A stretch of 64,000 nucleotides of DNA from Maribacter antarcticus DSM 21422 (GCF_000621125.1 NZ_JHZC01000006.1:124001-188000), one strand, 5' to 3'. Shown: positions 28,390 through 38,367, counted from the stretch's first letter. Made by a program: numbers and translations. Notes: generated by a model from the letters alone, not told the origin.

Positions 28390-28898
28390 TGAAAAGTTTG
28401 CCTTCAAATGTTGTTGTGGTGATGGAAGCTACGAGGCAGTACCATTAACGTCATGACCAGTTTTGTATAAACATGGGGTAGTGGTATCTGTTGTAAATCT
28501 CTTACGAGTAAAGTGTTTTATAGAGATGAAATTGGCCAAGGTAAAAATGGATAAGAGCGATACTAAGGCTATTTGTAAATATACCCAAATTAACAGAGCA
28601 CCAGTTTATAAAGCTCTTACAGATGTCCATAATGAGTGTTTAGGGCAATTTCAGTTACTTGATAGTTAATTAAAGAAACGCACGGCTATAAAGAAAAAGA
28701 TGTATGGCGAAGAGACTTTAGAGTCGCCTTGAAAGTTTGTTTATGGTTCTTTAAGACGAAATTCTGAGTATTCAGACCAAGAGATTAGAGGTGATGAAAA
28801 GAAGCTCCTATCTTTAGTAAAACAAGACCAACAAGTTCAGTTGACTTTACTTACCAACATCTCTGGTATTAGAATTAGAATAGCTTTTTTTAATTACC
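28390..28898 (+). pseudogene. IS110-family transposase relic (copy 1, internal fragment)
   Basis: The frame is broken by stops and shifts but follows IS110 transposases: VVVMEATRQYH, then VVVSVVNLLRVK, MKLAKVKMDKSDTKAICK, and LTLLTNISGIRIRIAFF. Both the leader and the C-terminal part are missing. It is parallel to the other three copies and the most decayed of them. Confidence 0.8.
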
Positions 28899-28945
28899 GG
28901 TTTTAAATTGTCACATATCATAGTTTTTCAATACTTTTTTATTTT

Positions 28946-28992
28946 AAGAACTAAAAGGCAATTTAGGGAGTCTAAATAGCCTTTTAGTTCTT
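28946..28992 (-). terminator. Strong bidirectional-looking terminator hairpin
   Basis: AAGAACTAAAAGGC (28946-28959) pairs perfectly with GCCTTTTAGTTCTT (28979-28992). After one mismatch an inner ATTTAG/CTAAAT stem closes a GGAGT loop. It lies 35 bp beyond the stop of the small minus-strand ORF 29028-29216 and so supports that ORF being transcribed. Confidence 0.75.
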
Positions 28993-29027
28993 TATTAATT
29001 ACTTCTTTTTAAGTTCTAAATAGGTTG

Positions 29028-29216
29028 TTATTCGTTCTTTCGGTCATCGCCTGGTCTTGGAGACTTGAACACGTCCATTCCTTCTTTTCTATGTTCCACC
29101 ACTTGTTCACTAATAAATTTACGGAACTCCCTGTTGCTTTGACCGTCCTTTTTCGAGAATTCAGCTACTGTTTTGGTTATTCCTCTTGACTTGGTATTCA
29201 AAAATGTTGTACTCAT
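29028..29216 (-). CDS. Small basic protein of unknown function
   Basis: A 62-residue, charged ORF with ATG start (MSTTFLNTKSRGITKTVAEF) and a Pro/Asp/Lys-rich end. It has no membrane segment or signal peptide. A strong hairpin terminator sits just downstream, and the base composition is more balanced than in the surrounding relics, which supports a real gene. I do not recognise the family. The downstream side of the terminator is an IS110 relic. It could be a cargo or antitoxin-like protein, but nothing in the sequence decides this. Confidence 0.45.
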   Translation of the reverse strand: MSTTFLNTKSRGITKTVAEFSKKDGQSNREFRKFISEQVVEHRKEGMDVFKSPRPGDDRKNE

Positions 29217-29676
29217 ATACTTGTTTTAAACGTTCGCTGACAGTCTAAAGGTTTAATAATGAAACCTTATTAATACTGTCTTAAAATCAAGAGATTCACT
29301 TAACAATTGGGAGACACTTTTAAGGTTTTTACTACAAACCCCACTTCTTTAAAAGTAGTAATGGGTAGCAAATGAGATACGTAGGATATTAATGGTGCTG
29401 TCATAGATACCGCTAAGACGTACATCTTTTTTTTATTAAGTAGTGGGTTTAGTTTAAGATTGTCTTTGCATCTTATTCTTAGGGTAATCATAAAAGCATG
29501 ATAGAAATTGTTCTCCAGTATTAAATTTAAGTCACTACCTAAACCTAAAGAAATGAATATGTATAACAGTACTATATTCGGCTTGAATTTTTAGCGTGCA
29601 TAGTTTGCTGTACAGACCTTTCGATTTAGCCTTAAAGTCCGCATTAGGTTTAGGTTTTGTGGTGTACAGGCATTTC
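29217..29676. other. 460-bp intergenic stretch without a convincing gene
   Basis: No frame here looks like a known protein. The only structured part is an interrupted inverted repeat, CTGTACA near 29610 with TGTACAG near 29662, next to the end of the nitrilase gene. It resembles the palindromic spacers seen near other accessory genes in this zone. Confidence 0.4.
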
Positions 29677-30627
29677 TCAATTTTTCTCCGTTTTCTCGTT
29701 CATCCATACGGGTGTTGTGTCCGATTCGTGATTTTGGCCAATTATGTACTTATAAAGTTCTGGTCTTCGAGCATTTTTGTACCTCCAACCTCCCGATAGT
29801 TTGATTTTTTCTTTTGTGATTTTTGAAATCGAAATGTCGTTTTCAAAGGATTTTATTTCGGACAATACTTCTCCATATGGATCAATTACCATTGAATTAC
29901 CGTTTTTTAAATGTTCGCCGTCATAACCTATTGGATTTGTAAACGCATAATAAACTCCATTGTCGTAAGCTCTTGCAGGTAGCCAACGCATTAACCAACG
30001 CCTACCTTTTGGTCCGTCAAACTCCAATCGTAATGAAACAGGGTCGTTTTTACGATTCTGCCAATATTTGTCGGCTACATAGTCACGATGCGGCATTGCG
30101 GATGGCGTACAGCCCGTAACGTGGGGTGCGAAAATTATTTCTGCTCCCAAGAGACTTGTTGCTCTAACATTTTCTATTACGTTATTGTCATAGCAAATTA
30201 AAATTCCACATTTCCAACCGAGTAAATCGAATACGCAATATTCGTCTCCAGCAGACATATATTTGCTGATAAAAGGATGTATTTTTCGATATTTTGCGAC
30301 TAGTCCATCTCCCGTAACGCAGATATAAGTATTGTATATTTTCCCATCCGATTTTTCAACCAAACCTGCCAAAATCGGAATATTCAATTCTTTGGAAATC
30401 GCAATTAATTTCTGAGTACTTTTTCCGTTTGGAACTTCCTCCGCTAAGTCCGTTACCTGTTCTAAACTTAAATCTTTGGTATAGGTGTAAGCTGTTATTG
30501 ACATTTCGTGAAAACTGATTAAGTCTGCTCCGTTGGATTTTGCTTTTTCCGTAAGTGCTTCCATTACCGATAAGTTGTATGTTTTATCTCCATCTTTCGG
30601 TTGAAATTGAGCTACTGAAATGTTCAT
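29677..30627 (-). CDS. Nitrilase-superfamily C-N hydrolase
   Basis: A 316-residue cytoplasmic hydrolase. The catalytic triad of the superfamily is visible: E41 in SFHEMS, K115 in YRKIHPF, and C145 in GILICYDNN. The start MNISVAQFQPKDGD is the usual first strand. Members hydrolyse nitriles, amides or N-carbamoyl compounds. The sequence RWLPARAYDNGVYYAFTNP is typical of the aliphatic amidase/carbamoylase-like branches, but the substrate cannot be read from sequence. The gene stands alone, flanked by palindromic intergenic repeats and IS110 relics, so it looks like an accessory gene. A small inverted repeat (TAGCG..CGCTA, around 30692-30710) lies upstream of its start. Confidence 0.88.
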   Translation of the reverse strand: MNISVAQFQPKDGDKTYNLSVMEALTEKAKSNGADLISFHEMSITAYTYTKDLSLEQVTDLAEEVPNGKSTQKLIAISKELNIPILAGLVEKSDGKIYNTYICVTGDGLVAKYRKIHPFISKYMSAGDEYCVFDLLGWKCGILICYDNNVIENVRATSLLGAEIIFAPHVTGCTPSAMPHRDYVADKYWQNRKNDPVSLRLEFDGPKGRRWLMRWLPARAYDNGVYYAFTNPIGYDGEHLKNGNSMVIDPYGEVLSEIKSFENDISISKITKEKIKLSGGWRYKNARRPELYKYIIGQNHESDTTPVWMNEKTEKN

Positions 30628-30828
30628 ATATTGAGGTTGTTTAATTCTTTTTTGAGCTTGTGCGTAACAGTTTGTGTATGAAACGTAGCGTTTAAAAAGA
30701 CGCTAATATTTCAGATAGACACAGAGCCGAATTTTTATATTTTGTTTTTAACATATCAATCTTAAAAGTCAAATTTAAAAATTTGACCGTCTTTGTAAAT
30801 AAACACAAACCTCTCAAAAGGGCTTTAT

Positions 30829-31059
30829 TAGCTATGCGTTACACACGTCTTAAGTTTGATTCCCTAACTTATAGGATATAAATTAGAAAGAACAAAAGAG
30901 AGAATTATGGTTAGTATATACGGTGAAGCGCTAGACTTCGACAACATTGATAATTGGCTCTCTTTTACGAATTAATCCACGTTAAGTTATGTCTGACCTA
31001 GATCTCGTTTTCAAGTTTTTGTGTGCCTAAGTAGCTGGTTCTTTCATTCATCAGTACTT
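30829..31059 (+). ncRNA. Candidate bridge-RNA leader of IS110 copy 2
   Basis: This non-coding leader is conserved in three copies (30829, 36494 and 40827), although their transposase genes have decayed. A 9-bp stem AAAAGAGAG (30894-30902) pairs with CTCTCTTTT (30958-30966) and is intact in all three. The enclosed 55 nt contain GACTTCGACAACATTG, which is nearly invariant, and a more variable section. IS110-family elements are known to encode a structured bridge RNA in a non-coding end; here it would lie upstream of the transposase. That this is such an RNA is inference. Confidence 0.45.
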
Positions 31060-32010
31060 ATGAATAAATATAAAGAAACTTTTGGAGTTGACATTAGTAA
31101 AAATGTCTTTGATGTTTATGCAAGTGAAAGTGGTCACTTACAATTCAAGAAGCTATTGAAACAATTACCGGTTAATAGTCTTATGGTAACGGAAGCTACG
31201 GGGTATTATCATTATCGGTTTGCATAGTTTCTTCACAAAATCGGAGTAATCGTATCTGTTGTAAACCCACTATCCATAAAGCGTTTTATCCAGATGAAAT
31301 TGGCCAAGGTAAAAACCGATAAGAGCTATGCCAAGGCTATTTGTGAATATTCCATACAAAAGCAGGTGCCATTTTATACTGCGCTTACGGAGGTTCAGAG
31401 CGAATGCTTACAGCTCTTTAGATTGTTGGGTAGTTACTTAAAAAAACGAACGGCTACCAAGAACAAGATGCATGGTGAAGAGGATTTAGGGTTACCGTCA
31501 AAGTTTGTCTACCGTTTTTTAAGACGTTACTGTAAGCATCATCTGGACAAAGAGATAAAAGGTATTGAAGAGAAGCTCCTTTCTTTGGTAAAACAGAACC
31601 AACAACTTCAGTTGACCTTACTTACCACCATCCCTGGTATCAGAATCAGGACGGCTTTTTTTTTGTTTGTCTGTACAGATGGTTTTAAGAAGTGTGAAAA
31701 GGGATTACAGCTGTGCAGTTAGTAGGTATTACACAAACAACAAGAGAGTCTGGCAGCAGTGTCAGAGGTAGGGCAAGGATGAAGTAAGGTTGGGAACAGA
31801 AAACTCCGTAATCTATTGTTTTTAGGATTGTTTCGTTTGTAAGCACAACAAGGCACGACGGTAACTTTATGAGCGAATCGTGAACAAGGGCAAGAGCAAG
31901 AAACTTGCTTTGATAGTAGTATCGAAAAAGGTACTCAAACAAAGTTTTGCTATAGCCAAACCTGGCAGACCATATGATGAAACTTACGTTTCTGTATTGC
32001 GAGTAAAGTA
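31060..32010 (+). pseudogene. IS110-family transposase pseudogene (copy 2)
   Basis: From ATG 31060 the protein reads MNKYKETFGVDISKNVFDVY, with the first catalytic Asp of the DEDD RuvC-like domain in GVDISK. The next catalytic Glu lies in VTEATGYYHY. A TAG at about 31225 and frameshifts then interrupt it. The C-terminal serine-containing domain is still legible in another frame as QTTRESGSSVRGRAR, and the end as AIAKPGRPYDETYVSVL. It is therefore near full length but not translatable as one protein. Confidence 0.85.
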
Positions 32011-32228
32011 GTTGAAAATCATAAATGAAAAAGCTCAAAGAATCATTGAAGTGAATCTATGTGCTTAAAACACTAGTGTTCTGAATTAATGAAGAAAAGA
32101 GTTGTTTTTTACCTCCTTCTTAATTGTGTGCAGTTGATTAATTTGCTTTTTAAAAATACGAATTTCGAATTCGACCAGTAGATGCTTTACAACTTGTTAC
32201 CATATTATTTATCTTTAATAAATTTGAC

Positions 32229-32945
32229 TTATCCAAAAAACCTAGCTTCACCGTTAAAAATATCGTCCTTTATTGGATACAAATTGAAGTCACTTAATCT
32301 GCTGTGTTTCGCATCGAGGGTATCATCAATAATAGTAAAATAATATGTTGTTGATAACTCTTCGGTATGGTATTCTCCAGAAAAATCTGATAGATTCACA
32401 GAAGTCTTGTCCGAGGCTTCTCCCAGTATCACTTCCATTATTTGACCTTCTTGGTGAAGTTTGATACGTTCAATATTTTTTCCGTCATTCGTTATAAACT
32501 TAATTTTTGCTTCATCTCCTTCGACCTTATATTCTGCTGTTGATATTGGTGTCAATGAAACCTCTGATTGGCTTGTTACTAGCGCAGCTAATTAACTGTC
32601 ATTTGCACTAACTGTAATAATAAACCCTAGTTGTAATTTAAAATCACCAACATAGGTCACAGCTATATTTTGATCAAAAGCAATGATTTCTGATGTGCTT
32701 TCTTCTTTAACTTCTTCTTATTTATCTTCAGTTTTGAATTTATCTTTTAGATAGACATCTACTACTTTGTGTGCTATTCTACGGGAGTTAAATTCGGCCA
32801 AATTACTAAGTATAATTACCGCGAAATTTTGGTAAGGGAAACGCGTTAAATAAGAACGATACCCAGTGTCTGCTCCTCCATGTTGAATTTCGTTCTGACA
32901 AAATTCAAAGATTCTTTTCTGATTACCAAAAAAATATTTGATACA
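32229..32945 (-). pseudogene. C-terminal remnant of a beta-lactamase-family serine hydrolase
   Basis: On the minus strand one continuous frame from about 32945 to the stop at 32229 reads QHGGADTGYRSYLTRFPYQN, then FAVIILSNLAEFNSRRIA. This is the conserved HxG region and tail of class C-type serine hydrolases. A DUF3471-like C-terminal domain follows (108 residues open from 32555). Two in-frame stops interrupt the frame and the N-terminal half with the SxxK motif is missing. It stands next to the right end of IS110 copy 2, and its right side adjoins the DUF983 gene. It is unrelated in sequence detail to the intact hydrolase at 54420. Confidence 0.75.
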
Positions 32946-32957
32946 AAAAGGCTGTTA

Positions 32958-33398
32958 TTACTTAATACTAGCGTTTTTCGGTGAAACAAACTTTGGAACA
33001 CTTCTGTTTTTTATAGACCTAGTTTTATCGTACGTCATAAATAAATTAATCCAAATATTTCTTGATAACCTAAGAATTATGGGTAATGTGGCAAACATTA
33101 CCAGAACGATAATTAAATATGTTTGTATTAGGTTTAAATTGAAAACGAGGTATGAAAGAATAAAAGCAATTCCTGCAAAAATTAATCCAACAGGATAACT
33201 CACATACATCGCTCCGTAAAAGAAAGAGGGTTCTATTTTATACTTTGTGCTACAGTGACTGCAACGTTCCTCCATAGTTAGTGTACTTGTTACATCATAT
33301 GGATTACGTTTGGTATACATTCTTTCATTTTGACACACTGGACAATTACCAGTTAGAATACTGTAAATCTTAGTCCCTTTTAACAATTTCATCATCAT
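32958..33398 (-). CDS. DUF983 family zinc-ribbon membrane protein
   Basis: A 146-residue protein. Its N-terminal cytoplasmic zinc ribbon has C19-x2-C22 (NCPVCQNE) and C46-x2-C49 (RCSHCSTKY). The conserved FFYGAMYVSYPVGL follows, along with two membrane helices (about 66-90 and 93-112). This arrangement defines DUF983, a family common in Bacteroidota and Proteobacteria with no settled function. The gene is divergent from the AraC regulator at 33599 across 200 bp. Downstream it runs into the serine hydrolase pseudogene. Confidence 0.85.
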   Translation of the reverse strand: MMMKLLKGTKIYSILTGNCPVCQNERMYTKRNPYDVTSTLTMEERCSHCSTKYKIEPSFFYGAMYVSYPVGLIFAGIAFILSYLVFNLNLIQTYLIIVLVMFATLPIILRLSRNIWINLFMTYDKTRSIKNRSVPKFVSPKNASIK

Positions 33399-33598
33399 TT
33401 TTTTTATTATTATTAATAGCCTGTATACCAGAAGATATATTAAATAAACCTCTTTGTCAAAAAGGTGTATTTTTTTTAGCTTACTTATTTTAAATAAGTA
33501 AAGACGTACAATTAACTGTTCAAATATAGAGCAGTTAAAGAGATTAGTATTCGTACAATTGTCTCCAGTATTTGTATATTTAGGACATTATTTTATTT

Positions 33599-34483
33599 AT
33601 GAAGAATCTACCAGTATTAAATATTGAACAGTTTGAGGAAGAAAAATCCTTAATTAATTTTTATAGTAATGACTTAGGTATACATTTAAAAAAGAATAAG
33701 GCAATTGTTCATAAGTCTCATAGTCACAATTTCTTTTTGTGTGTTTTCTTTTCTGAAGGTAACGGAATACATGAAATTGATTTTAATACATATAAAGTAA
33801 AAACTGGAAGTGTATTTTTCTTGAGACCAGGACAAACACATAGCTGGAAGTTTGATTCTGCGCCTAAAGGATATATTTTTTTTCATACTCAAGATTTTTA
33901 TAAGTTTTATTTTTTAAACAAAGAGTTATCACAATTCCCGTTCTACTATTCTTATAAGAATCCTCCAAATCTGCTTCTAATTTCTGAAGAGCGGACTGAA
34001 ATAGAATTGCGTTTTAAAGAAATAAATAATGAATATCACAAAAAATTATCTTATCAAAATCAAAAATTGGTAAGTCTTATTAATTTAGTTTATATCGATT
34101 TATCAAGAATCTATAGCGCTATTGAACCCAGAAAAGAAGTATTATCTTCATCATACCTTCAAACATTTAATAATTTAGAAAAAACTATTGAGCAGTTTTA
34201 TAAAACCGAAAAATCAGCAAATTTCTATGCGGATAAGTTAAGTATAACAACGAAGCATTTAAATAGAATTACTAAAGCTACTATAAATAAAACAACCACA
34301 GAATTTATTACTGAACGTTTATTATTAGAGGCAAAGAGACACATAGTCCATTCTAAAAATTCATTATCCACTACTGCAGAAATTTTAGGTTATGATGATT
34401 ATGCGTATTTCTCTAGACTATTTAAATTGAAAGAAGGAATTACGCCTATGGATTTTAGGAAAAAGTATAATGCTAATATTTGA
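33599..34483 (+). CDS. AraC-family transcriptional regulator with cupin-type sensor domain
   Basis: A 294-residue soluble regulator. The N-terminal half is a beta-rich cupin-like effector domain (HKSHSHNFFLCVFFSEGNG, VKTGSVFFLRPGQTHSWKF), and the C-terminal 100 residues are the AraC double helix-turn-helix. Helix one is seen in ADKLSITTKHLNRITKAT and the second in TAEILGYDDYAYFSRLFKL. The ending GITPMDFRKKY is the family signature. Such proteins usually activate a neighbouring metabolic gene on sensing a small ligand. The neighbours are the DUF983 gene (divergent) and the broken FAD oxidoreductase (convergent), so its target is not clear. Confidence 0.88.
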   Translation: MKNLPVLNIEQFEEEKSLINFYSNDLGIHLKKNKAIVHKSHSHNFFLCVFFSEGNGIHEIDFNTYKVKTGSVFFLRPGQTHSWKFDSAPKGYIFFHTQDFYKFYFLNKELSQFPFYYSYKNPPNLLLISEERTEIELRFKEINNEYHKKLSYQNQKLVSLINLVYIDLSRIYSAIEPRKEVLSSSYLQTFNNLEKTIEQFYKTEKSANFYADKLSITTKHLNRITKATINKTTTEFITERLLLEAKRHIVHSKNSLSTTAEILGYDDYAYFSRLFKLKEGITPMDFRKKYNANI

Positions 34484-34586
34484 TTTTTTGAAAGAGATTT
34501 AAGTCTTCTAGTTGCCGTTTCACTTTAGTTAATTGATTGAAAGGTCCGTATCCTTTCTAATTATTACGAAAGGTAAATGATATAAG

Positions 34587-34690
34587 TAGTGGCACGTTGC
34601 GTAACACTTTCCAATCAAACCGAGATGATGTTTGAGCGTGCTACAACCTTTGATATTTATTTTTTGGCTGCCATAACTTTTACAACATGT
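34587..34690. repeat. Palindromic intergenic repeat of attC-like appearance
   Basis: GTGGCACG near 34589 pairs with CGTGCTAC near 34639, and inside this CAAAC pairs with GTTTG around a short loop. A CAACATGTTG palindrome follows near 34683. The spacer lies between the convergent AraC and FAD oxidoreductase genes and resembles other structured spacers in this zone. The attC resemblance is by eye only. Confidence 0.35.
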
Positions 34691-34702
34691 TGTGGTAAGG
34701 TG

Positions 34703-36373
34703 CTACTCCTTATTGTAGATTAAAATTTGTCCTTCTTTAATTAGTTTTAGTTTTATTTCATTGTAATCCAATTCATGTATATCTCTATTTTTTTCTATTG
34801 ACATTGAAGCAATTATTCCTGAACTTTGGCCAATTATCATAAAAACAGGTTCCATGCGAATAGATCCGTATGCTATATGCGAACTTGAAACCGCAACAGG
34901 TACCAGTAAATTTCGACATTCTTCTTTTTTAGGTATGATGGAACCCATGGCAATCTGGTATGGCTGTTCCGGATGTATACCTATATCACCTTCATTTTGA
35001 ACATAGCCTTCGGGGGTGATATATCGCTGAGTGTTGTGAGAATCCATGGTGTAAGAACCCATTCCAATCGGATTTGAAACCTTTTGTTTTCCCAGTAATT
35101 CGTTTTCGGTCATCACAAATTCACCAATTAATCTTCGACTCTCTCTTACGTAAATCTGAAAAGGCCAGTTTCCATTGTCGGTAAACTCATCCTTTGCAAG
35201 TCCCCATTTATTCATTTCTATTTGCAAATCAGTGGGTATACGTGAATCGGTTGCATAAAAATAAAGTAGACCTTTCTGGTAAGTCTCATGCTCTTTGGTA
35301 ATCTCCAATCTTCGCTCATACGTGGCCTCTGGGTAATCATAGTTCATTCCAATGTTATCAAAACTGAATGGTCCGTGATTGTTGACATCTGTCTTATAAT
35401 TAGGTATAGGATCAAATTTGTCAAAAGTTTCATTCCACCCATCTTCTAATATTCGTACTAATAATTCATATTGGGTTGAATCATAATTTTTTGGTCTTTT
35501 AAAAGGCACTCGATTAGCTTCTAATTTTGTTAAACACATTCTGTAACAATAGGATTGAACTTGATTATCGCCATCTCCTTTTTTTCCAGGATTACTGGTC
35601 GAAATTCTTGGTAAAACGCCACTGGAAGAATCACCAGGTATAGTGTAAGGGCTTATATTTCTTTTGCCGAAATGATGTCCGTGATGTAAAACACCTACCT
35701 GTATGCCATTCCATTCTTCATTATAAACACTGTTTGCCTCTCGTCCAACACGATAATTTACACCAGCTGCGGCCATAAGGTCGCCTTCGTAGGTAGCATC
35801 GATAAATATTTTGCCTTTATACGTTTTGCCGTTTAACATCGTAATAGAAGCTATTTTACCATTATTCATTTCTATACCATTTTCTCTATCTAGCCATCGG
35901 TCTTTATCTACCCGAATATTATTTTCTTTCACAAAGTCTTCAAATATTTGTTCAGCAACACTGGGCTCAAATATCCACATGGTTCTTTTATCTCCATCAA
36001 TTGTAGGAGTTCCCTATCCTTTATTACCATATTCTTCTCTGGCCTGCCATTTCCAGGCATCCTCTTTTTGATAATTTTCAAATACTCGTTGATAGAACTC
36101 TCTTGTAATCCCTCCGATTACATCTTTATTGCCAGTATCTGTAAATCCAAGTCCACTAGATGTCATTCCTCCCAAGTGTTTGTCGGGGCAAACTATAATA
36201 ACTGATTTGTTCGATTTAGCGATTTGAACAGCAGCCGTCACAGCAGCTGAGGTGCCTCCATATATAATGACATCTGCCTCTATTGATTTTGTGCTCTGTT
36301 GTGGCTTACATCCAAAAACAATTAGTAAAACAAATAAGCCAATTAATCGTAAAATATTATTTTTTATTCTCAT
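34703..36373 (-). pseudogene. FAD-dependent oxidoreductase lipoprotein, broken by one nonsense codon
   Basis: The frame begins at ATG 36373 with a lipoprotein signal (LIGLFVLLIVFGCKPQQ). It continues into the FAD-binding Rossmann motif of the FAD_oxidored family (DVIIYGGTSAAVTAAVQIAK, LGGMTSSGLGFTDTGN). A single TAG at about 36014-36016 interrupts it, after which the same frame continues uninterrupted for 436 codons (MWIFEPSVAEQIFEDF ... IIGQSSGIIASMS). Without that stop it would be a normal protein of roughly 555 residues. Members of this family are often found in polysaccharide-use loci. The defect could be a recent loss, a sequencing error or, less likely, read-through. Confidence 0.8.
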
Positions 36374-36384
36374 TCTATTCACTG

Positions 36385-36480
36385 TTAACCACAACGTTTG
36401 GTATATGATTTGTTGCTTAGGTACTAAGATAACAATAAGGTACTTCGCTAAGGAAATTCGGCAAAATTTCAGAGGTAATG
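36385..36480. repeat. Flavobacterial-type palindromic intergenic repeat
   Basis: The segment has ACAACGTTTGGTATATGAT, followed by TTAGGTACT and its inverted partner GGTACTTCGCTAAG. It is of a style I recall from intergenic spacers of many flavobacteria. Its far end is missing because IS110 copy 3 begins at 36494. This suggests that the element entered the repeat. Confidence 0.4.
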
Positions 36481-36493
36481 ATTAAACACTCTC

Positions 36494-37180
36494 TAGCTAT
36501 TCTTTGCACACATCTTAAGTTTGATTCCCTAACTTTTAGGATAAAAATATGAAAGAACAAAAGAGAGAACTAAGGTAAGTATATGAGGTCAAGATCTAGA
36601 CTTCGACAACATTGATAATTGGCTCTCTTTTACTACTTAAACCACCTTCAGTTCTATGATACTTTAGCTTTTGTTTTTAAGTTGTTCTGAGACTAAGTAG
36701 CCAGTTCTATCATAAAATAGCCCTTACGAATAAACATAAAGAAACTTTCGGAGTTGACCTTAGTAAAGATGTCTTTGATTGTTATTTTAGTTTGAAGGGC
36801 CATTTACAATTAAGAAGCATGAACAGGGGTGTAAGGAATTCCTAAAAAGTCTATCATCAGCTGTACAGTATGAATGTTTATGGTTGTTTAGAATACTGGA
36901 TAATTTTATAAAATACGGTTCGGCCATAAAGAATAAAATACACTAAGAAGCGGTTTTAGGTATAGTATCAAAATTCGCATATCGATGGTTAAGAAGAAAC
37001 AGGAAGCATTATGATGTTAAGATAAAAGCGATTGAAGCAAAGATACTTTCGCCAGTAAAAGAGGACCAGTATCAAGCCCACCTTATTACTTAGCGTACAA
37101 GGGATAGGCAAGAAGACTGCTTTGTTCCTGATCATCGTAACGGACGGATTTTTAACTTAAAAACGGTATTACACCAACTG
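36494..37180 (+). mobile_element. IS110-family relic, copy 3 (leader plus truncated transposase)
   Basis: The leader (36494-36725) is conserved with copies 2 and 4, including the AAAAGAGAG/CTCTCTTTT stem and GACTTCGACAACATTG. The transposase starts as ACG in place of ATG, followed by NKHKETFGVDLSKDVFDCY. It lacks a central block and has several stops. It ends near GIGKKTALFLIIVTDGF, where a piece of an IS3-type left end begins. The start-codon mutation and deletion make it clearly dead. Confidence 0.75.
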
Positions 37181-37245
37181 TAGGCTTCCTCATAACTAGG
37201 ACAGTTAAAAATATTAATTTACTCACTTTAAACTCAAACTATCCT
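37181..37245 (+). mobile_element. Solo left end of the IS3-type element seen complete at 42484
   Basis: TTCCTCATAACTAGGACAGTT and the following AATTTACT..CTTTAAA..CAAACT match, with few changes, the first 65 bp of the element at 42484-43580. Nothing else of the element remains. It abuts copy 3 of IS110 and the alcohol dehydrogenase terminator. Confidence 0.7.
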
Positions 37246-37251
37246 AAAAAA

Positions 37252-37286
37252 AGAACAGCACCTAAATTAAATTTAGATGCTGTTCT
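37252..37286 (-). terminator. Rho-independent terminator of the OYE-OsmC-ADH operon
   Basis: AGAACAGCA (37252-37260) pairs with TGCTGTTCT (37278-37286), and an inner CTAAAT/ATTTAG stem closes the loop. Read on the minus strand, the hairpin is followed by a run of six T. It lies 24 bp beyond the alcohol dehydrogenase stop. Confidence 0.88.
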
Positions 37287-37309
37287 ATAATTTCATAGAA
37301 TAAAAAAAT

Positions 37310-38365
37310 TTATTTAAGTGATTTTATGTCAATTACAAACCTGTATTTAACATCATTACTAGTAACACGCTCGTAAGCTGTATTTATATCTTGCATGTCG
37401 ATAAGTTCAATATCACTCGTAATATTATGTTCTCCACAAAAATCTAACATCTCTTGTGTTTCTTTAATTCCGCCAATTAGAGAACCTGCAATACGCTTAC
37501 GTCCCATAATGACACTTCCGCCATGAAAAGGTTTTAAAGGCTCTACTGCGCCAACTAAAACCATTGTTGCATCAATTTTAAGTAATCCTAAATAGGGATC
37601 CATTTCATGTCCTACAGGAATGGTATTTAAAATAAAATCAAAACTACCTTGGTGTTTTTTCATGTCGTCTTGATCTTTGGAGACTAAAACCTCATGAGCC
37701 CCTAATCGTTTCGCATCTTTTCCTTTTTCTGGAGATGTTGTAATCATGACTACATGTGCTCCTAATGCATTCGCAAATTTAACGCCCATATGTCCTAATC
37801 CTCCTAGACCAATGACCCCTACTTTATCTCCTTTTTTAACCTTCCAGTGACGCAATGGTGACCATGTGGTTACTCCTGCGCATAATAAAGGTGCTGTTGC
37901 AGCCTCGTCTAAATTTTCTGGGATACGTAGTACAAATTTTTCGTCAACGACGACAGATGTTGAATAGCCTCCATAAGTTTGTGAACCTTCGATATGTTTG
38001 TCTTTACTATTATAGGTAAATGTTGCGCCCTTTTCACAAAATTGCTCTAGATTTTGTTCGCATGAAGAACAGGTTTGGCAAGAATCAACCATACAACCCA
38101 CCCCGACTAAATCGCCTATCTTATGTGAATTAACGTTGTCACCTACTTCGACAACACGACCAATAATCTCATGTCCAGGTACCACTGGATAGGTTGATCC
38201 CTTCCAATCGTCTCTTACCGTGTGTATATCACTATGACATACACCACAATAGGAAATATCAATTTTAATATCGTCTGCACCTGCAGCGCGTCTTTGTATG
38301 TCTAAAGGTTTTAGAACTTCTGTTGATGCTGTTGCACCATATGCTTTTACTGTTGCGGTTGTCAT
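37310..38365 (-). CDS. Zinc-dependent NAD(P)-linked alcohol dehydrogenase (YahK/CAD type)
   Basis: A 351-residue medium-chain dehydrogenase. Catalytic zinc ligands are C40 in SYCGVCHSD and H65-E66 in PGHEIIG. The structural zinc loop is C96-x2-C99-x2-C102-x7-C110. The nucleotide-binding motif is GLGGLGHMGVKFA near 182-194. The pattern is that of the cinnamyl-alcohol-dehydrogenase branch, which mostly reduces aldehydes with NADPH. It is the last gene of an operon with OsmC and OYE family proteins, all linked to detoxifying reactive or electrophilic compounds. A strong terminator follows. Confidence 0.92.
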   Translation of the reverse strand: MTTATVKAYGATASTEVLKPLDIQRRAAGADDIKIDISYCGVCHSDIHTVRDDWKGSTYPVVPGHEIIGRVVEVGDNVNSHKIGDLVGVGCMVDSCQTCSSCEQNLEQFCEKGATFTYNSKDKHIEGSQTYGGYSTSVVVDEKFVLRIPENLDEAATAPLLCAGVTTWSPLRHWKVKKGDKVGVIGLGGLGHMGVKFANALGAHVVMITTSPEKGKDAKRLGAHEVLVSKDQDDMKKHQGSFDFILNTIPVGHEMDPYLGLLKIDATMVLVGAVEPLKPFHGGSVIMGRKRIAGSLIGGIKETQEMLDFCGEHNITSDIELIDMQDINTAYERVTSNDVKYRFVIDIKSLK

Positions 38366-38367
38366 TA

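Larger units (their letters stand above)
30829..32110 (+). mobile_element. IS110-family element, copy 2 (near full length, inactive)
   Basis: The element runs from the conserved left motif TAGCTAT at 30829 to the conserved right end near 32110, about 1.28 kb. It consists of a 231-bp leader, a broken DEDD-type transposase and a right tail. The left boundary is where similarity with copies 3 and 4 begins; the right boundary is where similarity with the stray right end at 27919 stops. No terminal inverted repeats are visible, as expected for IS110. Confidence 0.75.

Noticed and set aside
29300-29491. 63-residue minus-strand ORF in the 29.2-29.7 kb gap
   Set aside because: No recognisable domain or ribosome site and no operon context; it may be chance.
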